A DNA stretch of 41,786 bases from Succinivibrio dextrinosolvens DSM 3072 (GCF_900167015.1 NZ_FUXX01000023.1:1-41786); one strand, 5' to 3'. Shown: positions 18,647 through 28,957, counted from the first letter of the stretch. Program-made: numbers and translations. Notes: generated by a model from the letters alone, not told the origin.

Positions 18647-19615
18647 ATGAACAATTTAAATGAATCTGAAGAGCTCGGCTCTGAATTCCACGATATTCCT
18701 GATACTTTGGAAAAAGAGGTATCTCCATATAAGGGAGGCAAGACTTCGTCTTCGCGTGAAAGTGTAGATCTACTATCAAACTACTTTAGCTCCATTCGCC
18801 GCTATCCTCTGCTGTCTTCAGAGGAAGAGTCAGAGATCGGCCGCAAGGCTCGTGATGGTGACAGAAGATCAATTGATCTTATGATTACGTCAAATCTTCG
18901 ACTGGTGGTGAAGATTGCAAAAAATTACAGAGCAAGAGGAGTTCCTTTACTTGATTTGATTGAAGAAGGTAATCTGGGACTTATTCATGCTGTTCAAAAA
19001 TTTGACCCTGACAGAGGATTCAGATTTTCAACCTATGCAACCTGGTGGATACGACAGAGTATTGAACAGGCAATTATGTGTCAGTCCAGACTTGTTCGTC
19101 TTCCTGTTCATGTAATCAAAGAAATCAATATTATTCTCAAGGTTAAGCGTCAGCTTCAGGAAGAGGATATCCAGAAACCAGTTTCAATTCAGCAGATTGC
19201 AGATGAGACTGGAAAGGATCCTGAGACAGTTAGAAACCTGTTATCTCTGCTAGAAGGCACCAGTCCTTTAGATGTGAGTGTAAGAGGTTCTGACGATGAT
19301 AAGGAAGTTTCTCTTTTAGATGTTGTTCCTGATACTAAGCTGGTTTCACCTTTTGAGCATGTCGATCAGAGAGAAGTTGTAGAGATTGTAAGAGCCTGGT
19401 TTAACGAACTTCCTGAAAAACAGCAGATGGTCGTTCTATACAGATTTGGCTTGAATGATGAGGATGTTCTTACCCTAGAAGAGGTTGGTAAGAAGATTGG
19501 TTTAACCAGAGAACGCGTCCGTCAGATCCAGAGTGAGGTTTTAAAATCTCTGCGAAAGACTTTCGAAAACTACGGAATTGATAAAAATTCCCTAGGAATG
19601 CAGAATATAAACTAA
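18647..19615 (+). CDS. rpoS: RNA polymerase sigma factor RpoS
   Basis: Stationary-phase and general-stress sigma factor of the sigma-70 family. The 322-residue protein has region 1.2 ([20 protein letters not shown]), region 2 ([20 protein letters not shown], then [19 protein letters not shown]), region 3 ([13 protein letters not shown]) and region 4 ([20 protein letters not shown]). The short N terminus lacks sigma-70 region 1.1, and the gene lies directly after nlpD, so this is RpoS and not RpoD; E. coli RpoS is 330 residues. The ATG has an AAGGG Shine-Dalgarno. A 150-base leader separates it from nlpD. Confidence 0.92.
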   Translation: MNNLNESEELGSEFHDIPDTLEKEVSPYKGGKTSSSRESVDLLSNYFSSIRRYPLLSSEEESEIGRKARDGDRRSIDLMITSNLRLVVKIAKNYRARGVPLLDLIEEGNLGLIHAVQKFDPDRGFRFSTYATWWIRQSIEQAIMCQSRLVRLPVHVIKEINIILKVKRQLQEEDIQKPVSIQQIADETGKDPETVRNLLSLLEGTSPLDVSVRGSDDDKEVSLLDVVPDTKLVSPFEHVDQREVVEIVRAWFNELPEKQQMVVLYRFGLNDEDVLTLEEVGKKIGLTRERVRQIQSEVLKSLRKTFENYGIDKNSLGMQNIN

Positions 19616-19620
19616 CAAGC

Positions 19621-19652
19621 AAATTCCGCCGTTTTAGTTTGGCGGAATTTTT
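19621..19652. terminator. Bidirectional terminator between rpoS and mutS
   Basis: A perfect 10-bp stem (AAATTCCGCC 19621-19630 with GGCGGAATTT 19641-19650) is flanked by A on the left and T on the right. It is a good terminator in both directions, placed between the stop codons of the convergent genes rpoS (19615) and mutS (19662). Confidence 0.88.
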
Positions 19653-19661
19653 ACATCTGGA

Positions 19662-22238
19662 CTATAAAATTTTTCCCTTAAGTTCATTTAGAATATTCAG
19701 GGCTTCAAGTGGCGTAATAGTATTCAGGTCGAGTTCCTTAATTCTATTTTCAACTTCACTGTCTTTTTCTTTGTAAATAATCTTCTCGGTTACTTTTTCC
19801 TCTGAATGTGTAATTGGAGATAATTCAGAGGCATCTTCTTTTATTGAAGAGTGTTTTTTCATCGAATTGATATATGTTTTGGCCTTTGAAATTACACCGG
19901 ATGGCAAGCCCGCCAGATTACCAACCTCAATTGCGTAGGAATAGTTCTGAGATCCTTTATTTGCCTGATACATAAAGACAATCTTTCCTTCAAATTCCTT
20001 TGCTTTAAAGCATATATTCTCGATATTGTCGTACGTATCAGCCAAAGATGCGATTTCAGGATAGTGTGTTGAGAACAGAGTAAAACTCTTTACATTTGCA
20101 CACATATATTCAGCAATAGACAGTGCAAGCGCACTTCCCTCATAGGTTGAGGTTCCTCTTCCAATTTCATCCATTAGAACAAGACTGCTTGAGGTTGCAT
20201 TATTGATTATTGATGAAGCTTCTTCCATTTCAACCATGAAGGTGGAACGTCCGGAAGAAAGATCGTCTGAGGCACCGATTCTTGTAAAGATTCGGTCTAT
20301 ATTTCCGATCACTGCACTGGTTGCCGGAACATATGAACCTAATCTAGCCATAATCGAAATAAGAGCTGTCTGTCTCATGAATGTTGACTTACCACCCATG
20401 TTTGGTCCGGTAATAACCATCATCTGTTTCTTATCAAGACAGATTGAATTAGAAACAAAAGGAGAATCTGTTAGAGTCTCAATAACTGGGTGTCTTCCGT
20501 TATCGATCTTGATGATATGTTTGTCGCTAAGTTCAGGTCTTACATAGTTTCTTCTTTCTGCAAGCGCTGCAAATCCAATAAGAACATCAAACATTGATAG
20601 CTTTGATGAAAGATTTATCAGTCTAGGAAGTTCCTGCTGAAGTTTTCTGATGATTTCATTGAAAATCTCATTTTCCAGTACTAAGGATCTTTCTTTTGCG
20701 CTTAGGGCTTTTTCCTCTAATTCCTTTAATTCAGGAGTAATATATCTTTCATTGTTTTTCAGAGTCTGTCTTCTGATATACGTTGAAGGTACCTTATCTG
20801 CCTGAGCTTTTGACACTTCAATGTAGAATCCGTGAACAGAATTAAAGTTAACTTTTAAAGTTGAGATTCCTGTTCTTATCTTTTCGTTTTCTTCGATCTT
20901 TGCAAGAAGTGCTTCTGAACCGCTCATCAGTTCACGAAGTTCATCTAGCTCCTGGTTGTATCCGTTTGCGATTACATTTCCATCTCTAATAAAAGTAGAA
21001 GGATTATCAAGGATTGATTGTGTCAGTAAGTCAGCAATATCTCTTAATGGATCAATCTGTTCATTGAAATCCATAAGAATTTCCTGATTAGACTGTACCA
21101 GTCCCTGTTTTAAGGAAGGGAGCATCTTTAATGAATCCCTTAGTACAGCCATGTCCTTAGGTCTTGATGATGATAAGCCGATACGGGCGATAATTCTTTC
21201 TATATCACCGATATTGTCTAAAACAGCTTTTAAACTATCCTTATCTGACTGTATAAGAGCTGAGACCATATCAAGTCTGTAGTTAATTTCAGTGTTATTT
21301 CTCAATGGCTCAACGATCATTTTTCTGATCAGTCTCTGTCCCATTGGAGTTGAAGTATTATCAAGAATAGATAGTAGAGATCCGTAGTGTTCTCCCTTCA
21401 GATTAGAAAGAAGCTCAAGATTTCTCTGGGCACATTTATCCAGAATAACGAATGCACTGTTATCATCTCGGCTGATCTGTTTTATATGTTCGATGGAAAC
21501 ATTCTGAGTTTGTTTTACATAGTTAAGCAGAGCACCTGCCGCACAGATTCCTTCTTCAAGATTTTCAATATCAAAACCAAACAGACTGTTGGTTTCAAAT
21601 TGTTTGCATAGTAGTTTATAACAGTTCTGAAGATCAAAATTCCAAGGAGCAAGTGCTTTTTTTGAGCTAATCTCTGCAAAAAGATTTAATTCTCTGAAAT
21701 TTTCAGGGTAAACAATTTCAATAGGGGATACCTTATCAAGGTAAAGCATCAGTTCTTTTTCATTTGCACATACTGCAGTTTTAAATGTGCCTGAGCTTAG
21801 TGAAAGATAAGAGAATCCAAAGTATCTTTTGCCCTTGAATACGCATGCAATCAGATTGTCTGAGCCATCTGGGGCAATTCCTTCATCTGTTACAGTTCCA
21901 GGGGTAATTATTTTTGAAACCTTGCGAACCATTGTCTTCTGATTGCCAGGTGTTCCAACCTGCTCACAGATTACACATGATTCTCCAAGTTTTATCAGTC
22001 TGGCAATATAGTTATCTACGGCATGAAAAGGTACTCCTGCCATAGGTATAGGCTCTCCGTTATTAGTTCCTCTTCTGGTTAGAGTCAGATCTAATAGTTT
22101 TGCGATTTTCTTTGCATCATCATAGAAGAGTTCATAAAAATCTCCCAATCTGTATAAAACCAGTGTATCTGGGTAATTTGATTTAATTTCCAGGTACTGA
22201 CGCATCATTGGTGTAACATTTTTATTATTGTCTTCCAT
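19662..22238 (-). CDS. mutS: DNA mismatch repair protein MutS
   Basis: ATPase that recognises mismatches and recruits MutL. The 858-residue protein (E. coli 853) has the mismatch-reading N-terminal domain with the Phe and Glu of [14 protein letters not shown], Walker [14 protein letters not shown] (about residues 609-621), the [18 protein letters not shown] Walker B/signature region, and a C-terminal segment ending [22 protein letters not shown] Shine-Dalgarno precedes the ATG. In E. coli mutS also lies near rpoS-nlpD and convergent with it. Two palindromes sit immediately upstream (22264-22304). Confidence 0.97.
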   Translation of the reverse strand: MEDNNKNVTPMMRQYLEIKSNYPDTLVLYRLGDFYELFYDDAKKIAKLLDLTLTRRGTNNGEPIPMAGVPFHAVDNYIARLIKLGESCVICEQVGTPGNQKTMVRKVSKIITPGTVTDEGIAPDGSDNLIACVFKGKRYFGFSYLSLSSGTFKTAVCANEKELMLYLDKVSPIEIVYPENFRELNLFAEISSKKALAPWNFDLQNCYKLLCKQFETNSLFGFDIENLEEGICAAGALLNYVKQTQNVSIEHIKQISRDDNSAFVILDKCAQRNLELLSNLKGEHYGSLLSILDNTSTPMGQRLIRKMIVEPLRNNTEINYRLDMVSALIQSDKDSLKAVLDNIGDIERIIARIGLSSSRPKDMAVLRDSLKMLPSLKQGLVQSNQEILMDFNEQIDPLRDIADLLTQSILDNPSTFIRDGNVIANGYNQELDELRELMSGSEALLAKIEENEKIRTGISTLKVNFNSVHGFYIEVSKAQADKVPSTYIRRQTLKNNERYITPELKELEEKALSAKERSLVLENEIFNEIIRKLQQELPRLINLSSKLSMFDVLIGFAALAERRNYVRPELSDKHIIKIDNGRHPVIETLTDSPFVSNSICLDKKQMMVITGPNMGGKSTFMRQTALISIMARLGSYVPATSAVIGNIDRIFTRIGASDDLSSGRSTFMVEMEEASSIINNATSSSLVLMDEIGRGTSTYEGSALALSIAEYMCANVKSFTLFSTHYPEIASLADTYDNIENICFKAKEFEGKIVFMYQANKGSQNYSYAIEVGNLAGLPSGVISKAKTYINSMKKHSSIKEDASELSPITHSEEKVTEKIIYKEKDSEVENRIKELDLNTITPLEALNILNELKGKIL

Positions 22239-22276
22239 TTGAGTTCCAATTTAATTGAATCGCCTTCTTAAGAAAG

Positions 22277-22304
22277 AAATATATCCTTAAATAAGGATAT
22301 ATTT
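22277..22304. repeat. 13-bp palindrome upstream of mutS
   Basis: AAATATATCCTTA (22277-22289), two A, then TAAGGATATATTT (22292-22304) form a perfect 13-bp inverted repeat, 39 to 66 bases upstream of the mutS ATG. A smaller palindrome, TTCTTAAGAA (22265-22274), lies beside it toward mutS. With a 2-base centre it would make a poor RNA hairpin loop, so a dimeric repressor site is more likely than a terminator. The regulator is unknown. Confidence 0.5.
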
Positions 22305-22500
22305 GTCATTTGGGGACGATTTTTTTTATTTTTACGAAATATTCTTACTTTTTAAGTGTTTTTGTAGCTTTTTTTTGAAAAAATAACTAATCTTAAAACA
22401 AAAAATTAATATGAATTTTTTAAATGCAATGTATTCTATCACCTTTGAGATAACATGGCATTTTTGATGGAGTTTATCGATAATAAACAGGCATTTTGTT

Positions 22501-22767
22501 ATGGAAATAGATGAAATCTTTTTAATGTGTGAAGAAGTTGCTTGCTGCGCAATAGACGGCTGTACTTCAAAAACATACAACAAACTTTCTATCCTGATGG
22601 ATAAGGTAGTATCCGTAATCCCTCTTTTAGATGATTCTTTTCCTTTTGTCTTTAAGCCGGTTTTATCGTCTCTGGTCTCTTTTCAGGCTAATAACGATTT
22701 AAATGGAATTGCAGACTGCGTTAATTTTGAATTACCTTCTCTAATTGAAGAGCATAAGCGAAAGTAA
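22501..22767 (+). CDS. Small protein of unknown function (88 aa)
   Basis: I do not recognise this gene with confidence. The 88-residue product is predicted mostly helical and has four Cys (CEEVACCAIDGC, plus one in IADCVNF), no signal peptide and no membrane helix. The segments VIPLLDDSF and NNDLNGIADCVNFELPSLIE recall small helical proteins sometimes found beside Maf-type glycosyltransferases; that resemblance is from memory only. The Shine-Dalgarno before the ATG is poor. The gene converges on the DUF115 gene with a 21-base gap, and both lie in an AT-rich insert between mutS and recA. It could be a chance ORF, but its codon use looks like that of its neighbours. Confidence 0.55.
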   Translation: MEIDEIFLMCEEVACCAIDGCTSKTYNKLSILMDKVVSVIPLLDDSFPFVFKPVLSSLVSFQANNDLNGIADCVNFELPSLIEEHKRK

Positions 22768-22788
22768 ATCTGATTTAATCTTAATCAA

Positions 22789-24123
22789 TTAGTTTTCTAC
22801 AAGATTTGCTCCAAGAATAACAGCTCCTGTTTTTGAATAATTGTCAAAACGTATGCTCGGATTATTTTGTATTGTCTGCTCTAGCAGATATCTGTAATAA
22901 GTGAACGGTTTGACTGTATTTCTGATTGCTCCGTCGTTACAAAGTACTTTTATTATTTGAATGTCTCTGAAAAAGATTTTGCTGTCAGTTTTTCCTGCAT
23001 GAGTCTGGTTATCTGAGAAAGCAAAATCTGTTCCAAACAGAAGAATGTTATCTGGTTTAGCTACAGAGGCTATTTCAATTGCCAAGTTTAAAACTGAACC
23101 TGTAATCTGTACAAAATCTGAAAATTCCTCTGGAAGATAATCAATGAAGTCTATCTGTTTTTTCTTAAAGATAAATCTCTTTTCACAATTGAAGAGATTG
23201 ATAACCGATGAAGGTGAATTTGCACAGAAAATAAATAAGGAATTGTTTAATCTATCCCTATAGGGAGTTATATCCCCGATTTTTTCTGGAGACATTTTCG
23301 AATCACAGGTGACAATCACATCTGGAATAATTCCATTTTCAAGAAGAAATTTTAGCGCAACATCAACCGTTACAATTGTCACCTGGTCTTTGTTTAGTGC
23401 TTTAATTCTTTCAATATTGTCTTGTATTGATGGTCCAGGTGCAGCAATTGCAATTCTTTTTCCAAGATTTAATAAATCATTATGATCCAGTAATTTCTCA
23501 TTTTTTAGTATTTCATAGTTCTCTTTTAGATTATCTATTGACTCTTGCAAAAGGACGTTATCCACTTCGTTTTTTAAATTCAGATCATCAATTATGTTAA
23601 TAAGTTTTGTTTTCAGATTATTTAATACATGCTGCTCAATATAAAGTTCAACGGGAGATACACAGCAATTTGGCGAGAATGGGAAACTGCCATTTGGTAT
23701 AACAAAATGAATATTCTGTTTTATGTAGAGACTAAAGTTTTCGATTCTGCCTAGTAACTCGTATAAAAGACCAGGATTCAGAATAATAACGTAAATATTG
23801 GACTGGCTATTATTTGATAATAGAGCTAACTCATCGCCAATTCCTAATCCATAAATGAAAATATCCTCGTCTAAATCGATATTTCTGCATCGATAAATTG
23901 CAAATGCCTGTCTGTCATATCTTGAAGACAGCTGTAGTCCGTTGACTATTAATGTATTTTCCAGTCCTTTATCTAAACTAATGGAGTAATTTCCCAATCC
24001 CTTTTTAGAATCAAGCTGTTCTGCGAATTTAGAGTCATACTTGGATATGCTATTCAGGTTCTGTTGAAAAAGTTCTTCAGAAAATGCTTCGTTTATTTCT
24101 GGCAAAGAAAAATTATGTTCCAT
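22789..24123 (-). CDS. DUF115 / Maf-like glycosyltransferase (6-hydroxymethylpterin pyrophosphokinase MptE-like fold)
   Basis: Member of the DUF115 family, which includes the motility accessory factors (Maf) that transfer nonulosonic acids to flagellin in Campylobacter, Helicobacter and Aeromonas. The central motif GKRIAIAAPGPSIQDNIERI (about residue 221), the Asp of VTCDSKMSP, and NILLFGTDFAFSDNQTHAGK (about residue 360) are typical. The N-terminal half carries YGLGIGDELALL. The length is 444 residues from the ATG at 24123, which has an AGGA-type Shine-Dalgarno; an upstream ATG at 24150 adds nine hydrophobic residues and has no SD. Neighbours are not flagellar genes, so the acceptor is unknown. 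The base composition is more AT-rich than the flanking mutS and recA, hinting at transfer. Confidence 0.8.
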   Translation of the reverse strand: MEHNFSLPEINEAFSEELFQQNLNSISKYDSKFAEQLDSKKGLGNYSISLDKGLENTLIVNGLQLSSRYDRQAFAIYRCRNIDLDEDIFIYGLGIGDELALLSNNSQSNIYVIILNPGLLYELLGRIENFSLYIKQNIHFVIPNGSFPFSPNCCVSPVELYIEQHVLNNLKTKLINIIDDLNLKNEVDNVLLQESIDNLKENYEILKNEKLLDHNDLLNLGKRIAIAAPGPSIQDNIERIKALNKDQVTIVTVDVALKFLLENGIIPDVIVTCDSKMSPEKIGDITPYRDRLNNSLFIFCANSPSSVINLFNCEKRFIFKKKQIDFIDYLPEEFSDFVQITGSVLNLAIEIASVAKPDNILLFGTDFAFSDNQTHAGKTDSKIFFRDIQIIKVLCNDGAIRNTVKPFTYYRYLLEQTIQNNPSIRFDNYSKTGAVILGANLVEN

Positions 24124-24282
24124 AAATATAATCCATATCCTATACATCATCAGCCAATGGTTTATTATATATATTCTGAAACTTTTTTCTGCCTAACAAA
24201 TCAATAGTTCTTAAAGTGTGACAGAGATGTTGTTTACAGCTTTCTATAAAGAACTAATAAAAAAATTATATTATTATATTTA

Positions 24283-24317
24283 TTGACAACAATAACTAAC
24301 TTAATTATTATAGTTAT
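24283..24317 (+). promoter_or_regulatory. recA promoter with overlapping inverted repeat
   Basis: TTGACA (24283-24288), a 17-base spacer and TATTAT (24306-24311) form a near-consensus sigma-70 promoter 33 bases before the recA ATG. ATAACT (24292-24297) and AGTTAT (24312-24317) form an inverted repeat with a 14-base gap that covers the spacer and -10. No E. coli-type LexA box (CTGT-N8-ACAG) is found between 24124 and 24343. Confidence 0.7.
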
Positions 24318-24343
24318 AAAAGTTAATTAAGAGGAACAAAATT

Positions 24344-25507
24344 ATGGCAGCTGCAAAATCAACCAGCGCTGGCTCATCATCAAAGTTAGTAGCCAATATT
24401 ACAAAAGACCCAAAGAAACAGAAAGCTTTGGAAGCCGCAATGGAACAGATCGAACGTCAGTTCGGTAAAGGTGCAATTATGCGTCTTGGCCAGAATGAAC
24501 TGGTAGATATCGAAGCTATTTCAACCGGTTCTCTGTCTTTGGATATTGCATTGGGTATCGGTGGACTGCCAATGGGACGTATTATTGAAATCTACGGTCC
24601 TGAATCCTCAGGTAAAACCACTTTAACCCTGGAATTGATAGCTCAGGCTCAGAAGAAAGGCAAGGTCTGTGCATTTATCGATGCTGAACATGCTTTAGAT
24701 CCAATTTATGCAAAGAGACTTGGTGTAAAGGTTGAAGATGTGTTTATTTCCCAGCCTGATACTGGCGAACAGGCTCTGGAGATCTGTGAGACTCTAGTTC
24801 GTTCCGGCGGTGTTGATGTTGTTGTTATCGATTCTGTTGCAGCGCTAGTTCCAAAGGCTGAAATTGAAGGTGAAATGGGCGATAACCATGTAGGCCTTCA
24901 GGCTCGTCTGATGTCTCAGGCTTTAAGAAAGCTGACTGGTATTGTAAAGCAGGCTAACTGCATGGTTGTATTTATCAACCAGCTGAGAATGAAGATCGGT
25001 GTAATGTTTGGAAATCCAGAAACAACAACCGGCGGTAATGCTCTTAAATATTATGCTTCAGTAAGACTTGATATCAGAAAATCAAATGTACTCAAGGATA
25101 AGGAAGAAGCAATTGGTAATGAAACAAAGGTTAAGGTTGTAAAAAACAAGGTTGCCCCTCCATTCAAGACCGCTGTTTTCCAGATCCTGTTCAATTACGG
25201 AATTGCCAAGAACGGAGAACTTATTGATTTAGGTGTTAATGCCAAGATTATCAATAAGACAGGAGCCTGGTTCTCATACAATGGCGCAAAGATTGGTCAG
25301 GGTAAGGTCAACTGTATGAAATACCTTGATGAGAATCCTCAGGTTGCAGATGAAATTGAAGCAAAGATCAGAGAGTTCTACAAGAATAATAATGACTACG
25401 GTGATACAGCTTCAATCGGTGCTGAAGAGCAGCCTTCTGCAATGGATGCTCTGGATGATGAGGTTTCAGAAGAAGATCTGATTACTCCAATTCCTGAAGA
25501 TCTGTAG
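24344..25507 (+). CDS. recA: Recombinase RecA
   Basis: ATP-dependent strand-exchange protein and SOS co-protease. The 387-residue protein has Walker [10 protein letters not shown] (residues 85-93), Walker [11 protein letters not shown], loop L1 [12 protein letters not shown], the L2 loop [13 protein letters not shown] and an acidic C-terminal tail. The N terminus carries about 19 extra residues rich in Ala, Ser and Lys before the usual [21 protein letters not shown]. coli RecA has Walker A at 66-73. An in-frame start closer to the usual one would be the Met in AAMEQIER, which would cut the first helix, so the extension is probably real: the ATG at 24344 has a good AGAGG Shine-Dalgarno. Confidence 0.98.
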   Translation: MAAAKSTSAGSSSKLVANITKDPKKQKALEAAMEQIERQFGKGAIMRLGQNELVDIEAISTGSLSLDIALGIGGLPMGRIIEIYGPESSGKTTLTLELIAQAQKKGKVCAFIDAEHALDPIYAKRLGVKVEDVFISQPDTGEQALEICETLVRSGGVDVVVIDSVAALVPKAEIEGEMGDNHVGLQARLMSQALRKLTGIVKQANCMVVFINQLRMKIGVMFGNPETTTGGNALKYYASVRLDIRKSNVLKDKEEAIGNETKVKVVKNKVAPPFKTAVFQILFNYGIAKNGELIDLGVNAKIINKTGAWFSYNGAKIGQGKVNCMKYLDENPQVADEIEAKIREFYKNNNDYGDTASIGAEEQPSAMDALDDEVSEEDLITPIPEDL

Positions 25508-25520
25508 GATAACTACTACC

Positions 25521-26012
25521 GTGAATAACTCTTCTTTTTTAAAAAAGAAAGCAAAGGAATCTGACGCTGCATTGGCAACCAATGCGGCGTTGCGTTTTCT
25601 ATCGCGCAGAGAGTATTCAAAACTGGAGCTTTATCAGAAGCTTTGTCTAAAATATACGGCAGATGCAGCAAAATCAGCAGTAAAGAAATGTATTGAAAAT
25701 GACTGGCTTTCAGAAACAAGATATATTGAAATGCTTCACCGTCATATTATCAGCCAGAATTATGGTCCCTTAAAATTCGTTATTGAAGCCAAAAAGAAGG
25801 GAATAACATCTTCTTTATACGATAGTCTGGTCAGGGAAACAGACTGGAAAGCGGTCGCAATTACTTTTCTTTCAAAGAAAATATCTAATTCTGATACAGT
25901 TTCGTACGAGGATAAGCAGAAACTTCTTGCAAGTCTATCAAGAAGAGGCTTTTCTAATTCAGTATGTATTGAAGCTCTTGAAGAGTATCTTGGTTCATCT
26001 TTTGAATTTTAA
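25521..26012 (+). CDS. recX: Regulatory protein RecX
   Basis: Small helical protein that binds RecA filaments and inhibits RecA. The 163-residue product shows the three-helix repeats of RecX: LRFLSRREYSKLELYQKLCL, VKKCIENDWLSETRYIEMLH and LLASLSRRGFSNSVCIEALE, with a central YGPLKFVIEAKKKGI. E. coli RecX is 166 residues. It starts at a GTG at 25521, 13 bases after the recA stop; no ATG is available near the expected N terminus. Translation from a weaker start behind recA is normal for this gene pair. Confidence 0.92.
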   Translation: MNNSSFLKKKAKESDAALATNAALRFLSRREYSKLELYQKLCLKYTADAAKSAVKKCIENDWLSETRYIEMLHRHIISQNYGPLKFVIEAKKKGITSSLYDSLVRETDWKAVAITFLSKKISNSDTVSYEDKQKLLASLSRRGFSNSVCIEALEEYLGSSFEF

Positions 26013-26097
26013 AGAAAAAATAAAATATCCATCCTTAATCTGACTAATTTTTACTTCCTAATCTATAAAGTGATGCGATCTGTGCCTCAAAACCATG

Positions 26098-26103
26098 TAT
26101 AAT
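26098..26103 (+). promoter_or_regulatory. Candidate -10 element for alaS
   Basis: A perfect TATAAT lies 40 bases before the alaS ATG in the 131-base gap after recX. The expected -35 region is a poor match, so the promoter may depend on an activator or the match may be chance. Confidence 0.4.
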
Positions 26104-26143
26104 TCATCTCTGTTTGAAATTATATTTTTAGGATCCAAAATAA

Positions 26144-28777
26144 ATGTACATGACAACTGATCAAATACGTGATGCGTATTTGAAATTCTTTGAAGAGCAC
26201 GGACATACAATTGTTCGTTCTAGTTCACTTGTTCCATACAATGATCCTACCTTGCTATTCACCAACGCAGGTATGAATCAGTTCAAGGATATATACCTAG
26301 GTAAAGAGAAGCGCGATTACGTTCGTGCTACTACCGCACAGAAATGCGTACGTGCAGGCGGCAAACAGAACGACTTAGACAATGTCGGATATACCGCACG
26401 TCACCACACCTTTTTTGAAATGCTGGGTAATTTCAGCTTTGGCGATTACTTTAAGAAAGAAGCAATTACCTTTGCATGGACTTTGTTAACTGAAGTTTAT
26501 AAGCTACCAAAAGAATCTCTGATGGTAACTGTATACGATAAGGATGACGAAGCATATAACATTTGGAAAGATATAGTCGGCATTCCAGAGAATAAGATTG
26601 TTCGCATTGGCGACAATAAGGGCGGACTATATGAGTCAGACAACTTCTGGCAGATGGGCGATACCGGTCCATGCGGTCCATGTTCAGAAATTTTCTATGA
26701 TCATGGTGAGGATGTTCAGGGTGGCCCTCCAGGATCACCTGATGAAGACGGTGACAGATTCATTGAAATCTGGAATATTGTGTTCATGCAGTATAACCGT
26801 AAGATTGATGGTACTTTTGAAAAGCTTGCTAAGCCAATGATCGATAATGGTTTGGGTCTTGAGCGTATTGCCGCAGTTCTGCAGGGCGTTCACTCAAATT
26901 ATGAAATTGATTTATTTGTTGAACTTGAAAAGACTGTAGCTTCTATCTTAGGTGTAAGTGATTTAAATGATAAATCTCTAAGAGTTATTGCAGATCACAT
27001 TCGTTCATGTTCATTCCTAATCGCTGATGGTGTTCTTCCTTCAAATGAAGGTCGTGGCTATGTTCTACGTCGTATTATTCGTAGAGCAGTTCGTCATGGT
27101 CGTCTGTTAGGCGCTAAGGAAGTATTCTTCTATAAGATTGTTTCAAAACTAGTTGAGTTAATGGGTAAGGCCTACCCTGAACTTGTAGCTCAGCAGGCTC
27201 TGATTGAGAGAACTTTAAAGAAGGAAGAAGAGCAGTTCCTAAACACTCTAGACCGTGGTCTTGCTCTTTTAGAAAACGAGTTAACCAAGCTTGGTGACAG
27301 CAAGACTGTTCCAGGTGATGTTGCATTTAAACTATATGATACATATGGTTTCCCTGCAGATTTGACCAACGATGTTGTAAGAGATCGTGGTTACGTTGTT
27401 GATATGGAAGGCTTTGACAAGTGTATGGCTGAGCAGAAGGCCAGAGCAAAGTCTGCTTCAACCTTCGGTATCGATTACAACAAGGAACTAAAGATTACAG
27501 AGAACACTGTATTCACAGGCTATGATGGTCTTGAATCTGAGTCTAAGATTACTCATATCTTTAAGGATGGTCAGGAAGTTGATTCCATTTCAACCGATGA
27601 GAATGCTGTAATTGTTCTTGATAAGACTCCTTTCTACGGTGAAATGGGTGGTCAGGTAGGCGATAAGGGTATTATCACAATTGGTGACAATGCTCGTTTT
27701 ATTGTTGAAGACACTAAGCATGTTGCTAAAGCTACTATTCATATTGGCCGTGTTGATATTGGTCAGTTCGACAAGAATGCAACTGTTCAGGCAAAGGTTG
27801 ATGCAGTTAACCGTGCTGATATCGCACGTCATCACTCAGCAACTCATCTTTTAGATTCTGCTTTAAGAATTGTTGTAGGTGAGAGCGTAGCTCAGAAGGG
27901 TTCATACGTAGCAAATGATCGTCTTCGTTTTGACTACTCACACTCAAAACCTCTGACACTTGCTGAGCGAAAGGCAGTGGCAGATCTTGTTAATGAACAG
28001 ATTCAGGCAAATCTTCCTGTGAAGACTGAGTGTATGGATCTTGATTCTGCCAAGAAGTCAGGTGCTATTGCTCTATTTGATGAAAAATACGAAGAGAATG
28101 TTCGTGTAGTATCAATGGGCGATTTCTCTAAAGAACTTTGTGGTGGTACCCATACTGCAATGACAGGTGATCTTGGTGCCTTTGTTCTTCTATCTGATGA
28201 GTCTATTGCTTCTGGCATTCGTCGTATTGAGGCTCTGGTTGGTAAGTCTGCTGTTGAATACCTTGATGAGGTGTTTGCTGAGGTAGGCGCTGCAAGATCA
28301 CTTCTAAAGGTTGGTGGTAGCTCAAATATTGCTGACAAGGTAGAACAGATGCTTGAGCATGCAAAATCTTTAGAAAAGGAAAACGAGATTCTAAAAGAGA
28401 AAATTGTTGCTCTGGAGAGTGCTTCTCTTGTTGAGAAAGCTCGTGATGTTAAGGGCGTTCCTGTAATCTGCTCAAAGATTGATAACTACGGCGCCAAGGA
28501 ACTAAGAATTGCCATTGATAATCTAAAATGCAGAATGCAGACTTATATTATCGTTTTAGGTTCTGTATCTGAGGACGGTAAGGTAAGTTTAATTGCAGCT
28601 GTTTCTAAGGATCTAATCTCCAAGATTAAGGCTGGAGATCTGATTAAAGAAGTTGCTACTTATGTAGGTGGTAAGGGCGGTGGACGTCCTGATATGGCTC
28701 AGGCTGGTGGTACAAATCCAGAAGGCCTGGATAAGGCTTTATCCTCAGTTGAACACATTGTTTCAGAGAGAGTTTAG
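26144..28777 (+). CDS. alaS: Alanyl-tRNA synthetase
   Basis: Class II synthetase that charges tRNA-Ala and edits mischarged Ser and Gly. The 877-residue protein (E. coli 876) begins with the aminoacylation domain ([20 protein letters not shown], then [20 protein letters not shown]). The editing-domain zinc motifs [13 protein letters not shown] and [10 protein letters not shown] follow, then the C-Ala domain with [14 protein letters not shown]. The ATG at 26144 has an AGGAT Shine-Dalgarno at 9 bases; an ATG two codons later is less well spaced. csrA follows after 6 bases, the standard gammaproteobacterial order alaS-csrA. Confidence 0.98.
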   Translation: MYMTTDQIRDAYLKFFEEHGHTIVRSSSLVPYNDPTLLFTNAGMNQFKDIYLGKEKRDYVRATTAQKCVRAGGKQNDLDNVGYTARHHTFFEMLGNFSFGDYFKKEAITFAWTLLTEVYKLPKESLMVTVYDKDDEAYNIWKDIVGIPENKIVRIGDNKGGLYESDNFWQMGDTGPCGPCSEIFYDHGEDVQGGPPGSPDEDGDRFIEIWNIVFMQYNRKIDGTFEKLAKPMIDNGLGLERIAAVLQGVHSNYEIDLFVELEKTVASILGVSDLNDKSLRVIADHIRSCSFLIADGVLPSNEGRGYVLRRIIRRAVRHGRLLGAKEVFFYKIVSKLVELMGKAYPELVAQQALIERTLKKEEEQFLNTLDRGLALLENELTKLGDSKTVPGDVAFKLYDTYGFPADLTNDVVRDRGYVVDMEGFDKCMAEQKARAKSASTFGIDYNKELKITENTVFTGYDGLESESKITHIFKDGQEVDSISTDENAVIVLDKTPFYGEMGGQVGDKGIITIGDNARFIVEDTKHVAKATIHIGRVDIGQFDKNATVQAKVDAVNRADIARHHSATHLLDSALRIVVGESVAQKGSYVANDRLRFDYSHSKPLTLAERKAVADLVNEQIQANLPVKTECMDLDSAKKSGAIALFDEKYEENVRVVSMGDFSKELCGGTHTAMTGDLGAFVLLSDESIASGIRRIEALVGKSAVEYLDEVFAEVGAARSLLKVGGSSNIADKVEQMLEHAKSLEKENEILKEKIVALESASLVEKARDVKGVPVICSKIDNYGAKELRIAIDNLKCRMQTYIIVLGSVSEDGKVSLIAAVSKDLISKIKAGDLIKEVATYVGGKGGGRPDMAQAGGTNPEGLDKALSSVEHIVSERV

Positions 28778-28783
28778 TCTAAC

Positions 28784-28957
28784 ATGTTAGTAGTATCACA
28801 AAAAGCAGGAGAAAAGCTCGTACTGAGTAGTGGTATTACTATTAATATTCTGGAAGTAAAATCTGGGAAAGTACGTCTTGGAATTGAGGCTCCTAAGGAG
28901 GTCGAAATCAAGCGAGTTTCTCAAAAAGAAAATACTCCAGATAAAAGCCATAAATAA
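28784..28957 (+). CDS. csrA: Carbon storage regulator CsrA (divergent, 57 aa)
   Basis: RNA-binding dimer that controls translation and stability of many mRNAs by binding GGA motifs. The 57-residue product aligns without gaps to residues 1-44 of E. coli CsrA: GEKL at 9-12, VRLGIEAPKEVEIKR at 30-44, with the RNA-contacting Arg44 present. The first RNA-binding strand is changed, however: E. coli LILTRR (2-7) is LVVSQK here, so Arg6 and Arg7 are Gln and Lys. The C-terminal helix EEIYQRI is replaced by a polar tail. It starts 6 bases after alaS and is followed by tRNA genes, as in E. coli. It is shorter than many ORF-finding cutoffs. Confidence 0.88.
   Translation: MLVVSQKAGEKLVLSSGITINILEVKSGKVRLGIEAPKEVEIKRVSQKENTPDKSHK

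Noticed and set aside
24124-24343. LexA box upstream of recA
   Set aside because: TGACAG and TTACAG half-sites occur near 24220-24240 but are in the same orientation and not spaced as CTGT-N8-ACAG.
28003-28338. Minus-strand ORF of 111 codons in alaS
   Set aside because: Antisense to the conserved alaS editing domain, with composition typical of a reverse-frame artefact.
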